Source: Pseudothermotoga thermarum DSM 5069 (GTDB lineage: Bacteria; Thermotogota; Thermotogae; Thermotogales; DSM-5069). Taken from it: a stretch of 64,000 nt of DNA. The stretch is from NCBI RefSeq assembly GCF_000217815.1, contig NC_015707.1:620001-684000 (forward strand), written 5' to 3'. How positions within the stretch are numbered: the stretch's first letter is position 1; each line of letters opens with the position of its first letter. The notes beneath the pieces are model-generated. The model made no database searches and had not been told where the DNA came from. It worked only from the letters and a program-made list of their open reading frames with translations. Shown here piece after piece: positions 59,049 to 64,000 of this stretch. The position numbers and the translations under genes are program-made.

Positions 59049-60260
59049 GTGAAAAGCGCTTTTTCAATTTTGATTGGATATTTACTTGGTTGTTTTCTTC
59101 CCGCTTATTTCTTCGCGAAATGGTTTAAAAAAGTTGACATCAGAACGTTGGGGGACGGGAATCCTGGAACCACGAACGTGAAAAGAACACTTGGCTTAAA
59201 GTTTGCGGTACCAACGGCTTTGTACGACACAACAAAAGGAATTTTGGCAATGTTTATCGCAGAAAAAATCTTTCATTGTCAATCTTTAGTTGTTTACCTT
59301 TCTGGTGTGGCAGCTATCGTTGGTCATGTTGCACCATTTTATTTGAAGTTCAAAGGCGGCAAGGGAGCTGCAACTGCGACTGGTATGTTAATAATTATGC
59401 TCTTGAGGATATCAAGGAATATACAACCTTTTGCTTTGATAAGTACTTTGGCTTATCTCACTTTTTATGTTCTTTCAATGTTTTTTGCAACGAAAGATGA
59501 GAATTTCTTGGCTTTATCTACACTTCCTATTCTTGCGATTGTTTTGATCTTTCTTGTACCTTTATTGAATGAAACGATTTTTTCCTTGTGCTTGATGGGT
59601 TATCTTTTCTTTGTCGGTGTAAAGAATATGCAAAAGCTTAAAATGTTCACAATAAAAAGTGAAAATCTTCCTCTTTGGAGAATTTTCATAAGACCAGCTG
59701 CCATGTCGTTTTTTGTTTTAAGTTTGGTGATCAGCAAAATTGCTCTTATTACACTTGTTGGAATTGTTTTGGCTTGCTCTTTTGCAACTGATTTAATAAG
59801 ACTTTCACACGAAAGGGTTGGAAAAATTTTAAACGAAGAAATTGCTCCAAGATTCAGAATTTACAAGCAGAAGGAAAAACATAGAATTTCTTCGATTACC
59901 ATGTTTTTGCTGGGAGTGTTCCTTACGTATTTGCTTTTCAGCGAAAGTATAGCTATAGCAAGTTTGTGTTTTCTTGTTTTTGGAGATATGATGGCTAAAA
60001 TTGTTGGAATAAACTATGGTCGCACGATGATATTGAAAACATCCGCAGGAAAAACGTTAGAGGGTTGGGTTGGTTTTTTGAGTATTTCAGTCAGCGCAGC
60101 ATATTTTCTTTGGTTCGCGAAAATTCTGCCACTTTGGATAGGTTTAGTGGGCGCCTTGGTTGCTTCGATTGCGGAAAGTCTACCCATTCCTATAGACGAC
60201 AACGTGAGCGTTCCAGTTTTATCCGGTGCGGTTATGATGCTTTTAATGAATTTAGGTTAA
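59049..60260 (+). CDS. Fusion of PlsY-type glycerol-3-phosphate acyltransferase with a SEC59/DgkA-type lipid kinase-like domain
   Basis: Residues about 1-200 match PlsY, which acylates glycerol 3-phosphate from acyl-phosphate: GYLLGCFLPAYFFAKWFKKVD, GDGNPGTTNVKRTLG and GHVAPFYLKFKGGKGAATATG. Residues about 215-403 are a second membrane domain with VFGDMMAKIVGINYGRTMI, AGKTLEGWVGFL and SIAESLPIPIDDNVSVPVLSG, the pattern of CTP-dependent diacylglycerol/dolichol/phytol kinases and cytidylyltransferases. The two parts would act in membrane-lipid synthesis. Ordinary PlsY is about 200 residues, so this is a fusion. A GTG at 59049 follows AGAGGTGAG. Confidence 0.8.
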   Translation: MKSAFSILIGYLLGCFLPAYFFAKWFKKVDIRTLGDGNPGTTNVKRTLGLKFAVPTALYDTTKGILAMFIAEKIFHCQSLVVYLSGVAAIVGHVAPFYLKFKGGKGAATATGMLIIMLLRISRNIQPFALISTLAYLTFYVLSMFFATKDENFLALSTLPILAIVLIFLVPLLNETIFSLCLMGYLFFVGVKNMQKLKMFTIKSENLPLWRIFIRPAAMSFFVLSLVISKIALITLVGIVLACSFATDLIRLSHERVGKILNEEIAPRFRIYKQKEKHRISSITMFLLGVFLTYLLFSESIAIASLCFLVFGDMMAKIVGINYGRTMILKTSAGKTLEGWVGFLSISVSAAYFLWFAKILPLWIGLVGALVASIAESLPIPIDDNVSVPVLSGAVMMLLMNLG

Positions 60261-60275
60261 AAATATGAAAAATAA

Positions 60276-60305
60276 ATAGCAGGGCTTTATTGCCCTGCTA
60301 TTCAT
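60276..60305. terminator. Bidirectional terminator after the plsY-fusion gene
   Basis: ATAGCAGGGC (60276-60285) pairs with GCCCTGCTAT (60292-60301), loop TTTATT. On the plus strand TCATTATTAT follows; on the minus strand TTATTTTT follows, which makes a better terminator in that direction. Confidence 0.8.
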
Positions 60306-60306
60306 T

Positions 60307-60336
60307 ATTATACCACAAATCTTAAAAGATTGTCAA
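60307..60336 (-). promoter_or_regulatory. Consensus minus-strand promoter 1
   Basis: On the minus strand, TTGACA (60336-60331), 18 bases, then TATAAT (60312-60307). Transcription would start near 60300, directly at the terminator stem, so no gene lies downstream. Confidence 0.7.
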
Positions 60337-60387
60337 GCATCTTTTTGTGAAAAACCAACTTTTTGAAATCCTACAATATCCTTGTTT

Positions 60388-60416
60388 ATTATACACTCAT
60401 GAAAAAATTTTGTCAA
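60388..60416 (-). promoter_or_regulatory. Consensus minus-strand promoter 2
   Basis: On the minus strand, TTGACA (60416-60411), exactly 17 bases, then TATAAT (60393-60388). The transcript would run from about 60381 to the terminator at about 60270, about 110 nt. Confidence 0.75.
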
Positions 60417-60419
60417 ACA

Positions 60420-60425
60420 ACTTGG
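60420..60425. repeat. Left target-site duplication
   Basis: ACTTGG occurs directly before the left inverted repeat of the insertion sequence and again at 61326-61331 after its right end. Confidence 0.75.
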
Positions 60426-61325
60426 GAGTCTGTTCGAAAAATCAGGAATACACTTATTGTCCCATCAATCAAAGTGTTTCAAATAACCCTCGACAAAAAT
60501 ATACCCTCCTAATAAACAACAACAAAAATATTACCTTTACCCAGTTGTACAGTATCATCTTCACCCATATCCTCTTCTTCGCCATCTGCATGCTCTTTGT
60601 ACCTTCACATCTGCCATACGCATTCTTTATCTTCCCTATCACTTGCTCAACTACATACCTCTCCTTGTACTTCTCCCTGTTGGTTTCGTACATCTCTTTC
60701 ACCTTACCCCTCAAAGGATTCCTAACCTTCGTGTGTAATGTATCCCTCACCGGAACCAGCACAAGTTCCGCCCGCTCAAGTAATCTCCCCAGTAGCTCCA
60801 CACTCATCCTGTAAAGTGCATCCCCTATCACACATCCAGCCTTTACCCACGTCCTCTCCATCAATCCCAACAAAAGTTTCCTCTCGTCACTGTATGCTGG
60901 TCCCATCCTTACCCCTACAAGTATTGCTTCCCCTTTTTCTTCCTTCCCCTCATCCAACTCAGCCTTTGCTTGTCATCGTATCCAAAGCCTGTTCCATCTA
61001 CTACTATCTGCTCAAGCTTTTCACCTACCAATAATGAAGCGTTGAAATCGCAGGCATCTTCTTTTTGAATATCTCTTCAAGATAAAAAACCGTGTCTCTA
61101 AACGACCTTCTCTCAGAGTATTCTCTTGGTCTGCCACGTTTCTTCTTACAACAAGTCTCTTTCAGCTCATCCTCAATAAGTTGCAGTAAACTCTTAATCA
61201 TCTTCACGGATAATCTTTTCAGTGAATATTTTCTCCTCATACAGAGTCTTCCTTCCTTCGGTGAAGTGTTTTTAAGGATTATATCTCATCTTCGGAATAT
61301 TCAAGCCCTTTTTTCGAACACACTC
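60426..61325 (-). mobile_element. Insertion sequence of 900 bp with intact ends and degraded transposase
   Basis: The ends are inverted repeats: GAGTCTGTTCGAAAAA at 60426-60441 and its complement, GAGTGTGTTCGAAAAA read on the minus strand, at 61325-61310 (15 of 16 match). Both are flanked by ACTTGG. A minus-strand promoter (TTGAAT, 15 bases, TATAAT at 61283-61278) precedes the transposase. The transposase is of the DDE type by its VVDGTGF, VIGDALYR and RYVVEQVIGKIKNAYG segments; family assignment (IS4/IS5 group) is uncertain. Confidence 0.85.
60469..61240 (-). pseudogene. Transposase fragments (DDE type)
   Basis: The reading frame starts at ATG 61240, continues through KKKRGRPREYSERRSFRDTV and stops at TAG 61025. 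A second frame continues VGEKLEQIVVDGTGFGYDD…WMRGRK, and a third, open to 60469, contains VGVRMGPAYSDERKLL, VIGDALYR and YVVEQVIGKIKN. Two frameshifts, at about 61027 and 60945, break the protein. The joined parts total about 260 residues, which seems short for DDE transposases of this kind, so internal deletion is also possible. Confidence 0.8.
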
Positions 61326-61331
61326 ACTTGG
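61326..61331. repeat. Right target-site duplication
   Basis: ACTTGG, the match of 60420-60425, lies directly after the right inverted repeat. The uraA promoter begins four bases later. Confidence 0.75.
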
Positions 61332-61334
61332 TAC

Positions 61335-61363
61335 TTGACCAAATAAACTCTCGAAGGTAAAAT
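61335..61363 (+). promoter_or_regulatory. Promoter of uraA
   Basis: TTGACC (61335-61340), exactly 17 bases, TAAAAT (61358-61363). The start would be near 61370, giving a leader of about 50 nt. Confidence 0.85.
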
Positions 61364-61377
61364 TTAGAAGAACGCGT

Positions 61378-61412
61378 TCCTTTAAACTGCTCCAGTGAGG
61401 GCAGAAAGGAGG
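61378..61412 (+). promoter_or_regulatory. PyrR binding loop overlapping the uraA Shine-Dalgarno sequence
   Basis: The leader folds as TCCTTT (61378-61383) with AAAGGA (61405-61410), an AAA bulge on the 5' side, then CTGC (61387-61390) with GCAG (61401-61404), closed by TCCAGTGAGG. This matches the PyrR recognition hairpin of pyr operons, where the loop reads UCCAGAGAGG. The AAAGGAGG at 61405-61412 that serves ATG 61421 is part of the lower stem, so binding of PyrR would hide it. Confidence 0.85.
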
Positions 61413-61420
61413 ATTAGTGT

Positions 61421-62641
61421 ATGATTGATAACCCGGTCCCCCTTGTTCAAGAGAAAGTCACTGGATGGAAGTTTTTCGCCCTATCTTTGCAACACTTCAT
61501 TGCTATGTTTGGAGCCACCGTTCTTGTACCATTGTTAACAGGTCTTGATCCACTTGTAGCTCTTTTCACGGCAGGTTTAGGTACCCTTGTGTTTCACGCG
61601 TGCACTGCAGGTGCTGTCCCTGTTTTTCTAGGTTCAAGTTTTGCTTTCATTGCTCCTGTTCTTCTTGTCAAGGAAAGGTTTAAAGACCTGCGCTATGCAA
61701 CTGGAGGTATTGTGATAGCAGGACTGGTTTATCTTCTTTTTGCGCTTTTAGCTTGGCTCGTGGGAGTCGAAAAGGTCAAAAAACTCTTTCCTCCTGTTGT
61801 CACTGGTCCAATAATCATTTTGATTGGTTTGACCTTAAGTCCTGTGGCAATTCAGATGGCTAGTAGCAATTGGTTTATTGCTGCAGTTGTAATAATCACT
61901 GTAATAATAGTTTCGGCAGTTTTAAAAGGCTTTTGGAATCTTGTACCTGTTCTAATAGGTGTTTCAGTTGGATACCTTGTTTCAATATTCACTGGTCAGG
62001 TTGATTTTACCCCTATTCAACAAGCAAGCTGGTTTGATATACCAAAGTTCATGCTCCCAATTTTTGAATGGTCAGCAATTGTTACAATCGCACCTGTGGC
62101 TTTGGCAACAGTTATGGAGCATATAGGGGATATAACTACCAATGGGGCTGTGGTTGGAAAGAACTTTTTCGAATACCCTGGACTTCACAGAACCTTGATT
62201 GGTGATGGCCTTGCCACATCTGTTGCAGGTTTGGTTGGAGGGCCTGCAAACACAACTTACAGTGAAAACACAGGAGTTCTAGCGCTCACAAGAGTTTATG
62301 ATCCAAGGGTTTTAAGAGGGGCGGCTTTGCTAGCAATTGTTGCATCGTTCATTGCAAAATTTGGTGCTGTGCTTAGAACTCTTCCAAGCTCAGTGATTGG
62401 TGGAATCAGTTTGATACTTTTTGGAATGATTGCATCAATTGGAATAAGGACTTTGGTAAACGCAAAGGTTGATTTTTCAAAACCAAAAAATTTGCTTGTA
62501 GCTTCTTTGATTCTCACGATAGGCCTGGGAGGAGCTTCCTTCAAAATTGGAGTAGTTGAGCTTAAAGGGATCAGTCTTGCAGCGATTGTTGGTATATTGG
62601 CCAACATTTTAATACCAGATAAATTTGCCAACGATTGTTAA
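61421..62641 (+). CDS. uraA: Uracil permease, UraA/NCS2 family
   Basis: The protein has about 13 membrane helices. Typical segments are LSLQHFIAMFGATVLVPLLTGLDP (residues about 20-43), GSSFAFIAPVLL, PPVVTGPIIILIGLTLSPVA, APVALATVMEHIGDITTNGAVVG and GLVGGPANTTYSENTGVLALT, the substrate-site helices of UraA. It imports uracil with protons. The PyrR-type leader supports uracil or another pyrimidine as substrate. The end overlaps the region before the next gene. Confidence 0.93.
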   Translation: MIDNPVPLVQEKVTGWKFFALSLQHFIAMFGATVLVPLLTGLDPLVALFTAGLGTLVFHACTAGAVPVFLGSSFAFIAPVLLVKERFKDLRYATGGIVIAGLVYLLFALLAWLVGVEKVKKLFPPVVTGPIIILIGLTLSPVAIQMASSNWFIAAVVIITVIIVSAVLKGFWNLVPVLIGVSVGYLVSIFTGQVDFTPIQQASWFDIPKFMLPIFEWSAIVTIAPVALATVMEHIGDITTNGAVVGKNFFEYPGLHRTLIGDGLATSVAGLVGGPANTTYSENTGVLALTRVYDPRVLRGAALLAIVASFIAKFGAVLRTLPSSVIGGISLILFGMIASIGIRTLVNAKVDFSKPKNLLVASLILTIGLGGASFKIGVVELKGISLAAIVGILANILIPDKFANDC

Positions 62642-62673
62642 AATTTGCTACAATTTTGCTGGGAGGAAGGAAG

Positions 62674-63261
62674 CTGAATATTCATAGAGTTTTAATCAGT
62701 GTTTGGGATAAGACAGGAATACTTGATTTTGTCAGTGCCTTGAGTGGTAAGGGAATTGAAATTATAGCCACTCAAGGTACTGCTTCTTTTTTGGCAAGCC
62801 ACAATATTCCAGTGAAACCAATAGAGGAGCTAACTGGTTCTTCCAATTTACTGGATGGATCGTTGAAGACAATTCATCATCGAATTTTTGCGGCTATATT
62901 GGCAAAGTCTACAGAAGAACACATAGATCAGTTGAAAAAACTTGGTGTTGAACCGATCGACATGGTTGTGGTAAATTTAAGACCTTTGAATTATGAATCA
63001 ACCACGGACGAAAAGCAATTGCTCGAAAGAATCGACATCGGTGGGGTTGCCTTGTTGAGGGCAGCTGCAAAAAATTATAGAAACGTGGTTCCAGTTTGCG
63101 ATTACAATGACTTTAAAGAGATACTTGATTCGATAGAAAAATGTGGGGATATAACACTTTATCACAGAAGAAAACTGTGCGTCAAAGCTTTCAAAAAATG
63201 CGCAGAATATGATATGCAGGTTAGTCAAATTTTGGCACAGCTTTTTGCTGTCGAGTTGTAA
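62674..63261 (+). CDS. Stand-alone PurH N-terminal-like protein (IMP cyclohydrolase-like)
   Basis: The sequence resembles the N-terminal IMP cyclohydrolase domain of PurH: RVLISVWDKTGILDF, EIIATQGTASFLASHNIPV, GSLKTIHHRI and IDIGGVALLRAAAKNYRNV. The usual (V/I)KTLHPKI reads LKTIHHRI and STGGTA reads ATQGTA. The C-terminal formyltransferase domain is missing and comF follows directly. The chosen start is CTG 62674, with GGGAGG ending 7 bases before it; the upstream TTG 62635 has no ribosome site and would add 13 residues. Activity as cyclohydrolase is uncertain because of the changes. Confidence 0.78.
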   Translation: MNIHRVLISVWDKTGILDFVSALSGKGIEIIATQGTASFLASHNIPVKPIEELTGSSNLLDGSLKTIHHRIFAAILAKSTEEHIDQLKKLGVEPIDMVVVNLRPLNYESTTDEKQLLERIDIGGVALLRAAAKNYRNVVPVCDYNDFKEILDSIEKCGDITLYHRRKLCVKAFKKCAEYDMQVSQILAQLFAVEL

Positions 63262-63271
63262 AGGAAGATTT

Positions 63272-63910
63272 ATGATTGTTCTTTCTTTTTTGGAAAAAGT
63301 TTTTCTTGAATTCTTTCCCAATTCTTGTCCGTTGTGTGGAAAAAGAATTGGAATTAAAGAGCTTCTTTGTCAAACGTGCGAAAAAGAAATAAAAAATGGT
63401 CCTTTGCCGATAGTTCACAAATCGAAGTTTTTCACGGCTTATTTCTATGGTAAATATGAGTCAAAGCTACGCGATTTGATTCTTGCTTACAAAAACGGCA
63501 AGCACTGGCGGCTTTCCAAGGTTATTGCATATTGTATGGCAGATTTGATAACTCGTTATCCATCTTCAGCTGATTTATTAACATGGGTTCCGTCAAGTTA
63601 TAAAGCCACTGAAGAACGAGGTTTTGAAACAATGCGGCTTGTGGCTGAAAATCTATCAAAAGCTTTGAAGATACCTGCAAAAAAATTGCTCGAATCTAAA
63701 GCTAAAACTAGTAGACGTGGAATTGCGGGAAATGATAGAATTAGAATTGTGGATGGTATGATATATCCTGTTGGACAAATAAGTGGTGACATTGTGTTGA
63801 TTGACGATGTTTTTACAACTGGTAAAACTGTCGCAGAATGCGTGCATGTTCTAAAAAACAATGGTGCTAGAAACGTGACAGTTTATTGTTTAGCTATTGT
63901 GCAGCGTTGA
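63272..63910 (+). CDS. ComF-family phosphoribosyltransferase-like protein
   Basis: An N-terminal zinc-finger-like region (CPLCGKRIGIKELLCQTC, about residues 18-35) is followed by a type I phosphoribosyltransferase fold with VLIDDVFTTGKT (about residues 176-187). ComF proteins are linked to DNA uptake in some bacteria and to unknown roles in others. Its location right after the PurH-like gene may be chance. ATG 63272 has AAGGAAG upstream. Confidence 0.87.
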   Translation: MIVLSFLEKVFLEFFPNSCPLCGKRIGIKELLCQTCEKEIKNGPLPIVHKSKFFTAYFYGKYESKLRDLILAYKNGKHWRLSKVIAYCMADLITRYPSSADLLTWVPSSYKATEERGFETMRLVAENLSKALKIPAKKLLESKAKTSRRGIAGNDRIRIVDGMIYPVGQISGDIVLIDDVFTTGKTVAECVHVLKNNGARNVTVYCLAIVQR

Positions 63911-63913
63911 AAT

Positions 63914-64000
63914 ATGAATAAAAAGATTAGTTTGATTGGTGTGCTGACTTTGTTAGTTGTAATCATATTGGCTTTGAGGTTTTCTGAAAAGCCAAAGTTT
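63914..64000 (+). CDS. Membrane-anchored or secreted protein, 3' partial
   Basis: From ATG 63914 the frame is open to the window end and encodes 29 residues: a short basic start and one hydrophobic segment (KKISLIGVLTLLVVIILALR). It lies 3 bases after comF. No family can be told. Confidence 0.5.
   Translation, partial: MNKKISLIGVLTLLVVIILALRFSEKPKF

Noticed and set aside
60347-60814. A 155-codon plus-strand frame across the insertion sequence
   Set aside because: It crosses the left inverted repeat and is antisense to the transposase; no ribosome site.

Overview
The window looks like a chromosomal segment of a bacterium of the phylum Thermotogota, probably Thermotoga- or Pseudothermotoga-like. 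This is an inference from overall gene content, from the Thermotoga-like DisA, YidC and tmRNA, and from a MalG permease with a very long loop; no rRNA is present to confirm it. Coding is dense. Starts are often TTG or GTG, Shine-Dalgarno sequences are strong (AAGGAGG type), and many neighbours overlap by 1 to 20 bases, so most genes lie in long operons. Consensus sigma-A promoters of the TTGACA-N17-TATAAT kind are easy to see.

Layout. 1-12.8 kb: the end of an O-antigen-ligase-like membrane protein, hslVU, a sugar ABC permease pair (the second gene frameshifted), an FtsB-like protein, an RsmJ-like methyltransferase, miaA, hfq, hflX, an M23 peptidase and a Zn-ribbon protein. 12.8-23.2 kb: metK, rpsT, a CPBP protease, clpC-radA-disA, then rpmH-rnpA-yidD-yidC-jag. 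23.2-32.1 kb: ispD, a complete LIV-type ABC transporter (livKHMGF), degV, and a membrane-anchored LivK-like sensor overlapping an HD-GYP phosphodiesterase. 32.2 kb: ssrA (tmRNA). 32.5-41.2 kb, minus strand: a MacAB-type export operon with two TolC-like genes, then a DUF2089/DUF4097/DUF2207 envelope-response locus. 41.3-45 kb: pyrH-eno, a CDF metal transporter, an acetyltransferase and tRNA-Ala. 45-60.3 kb: a broken 7TM-GGDEF gene, a DUF6512 protein, an esterase, a purine permease, tRNA-Leu, a WecG/TagA glycosyltransferase, nadE, a radical SAM/twitch enzyme, an MFS exporter, mutL, an acetyltransferase, flagellar-export-like small genes and a PlsY-lipid-kinase fusion. 60.3-64 kb: two minus-strand consensus promoters facing a terminator, a 900-bp insertion sequence with intact ends, a uracil permease under an apparent PyrR RNA switch, a stand-alone PurH-N-like protein, comF and a partial gene.

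The most noteworthy signals are: (1) a PyrR binding loop whose stem contains the Shine-Dalgarno sequence of uraA; (2) three genes (disA, the wecG-like gene and the purH-N-like gene) whose only well-placed start is CTG; (3) the split LivK-like/HD-GYP receptor pair; (4) the PlsY-cytidylyltransferase-like fusion; (5) orphan consensus promoters that could make a small RNA of about 110 nt; and (6) frameshifts in malG, the GGDEF gene and the transposase. I did not find a CRISPR array, a prophage or a defence island.
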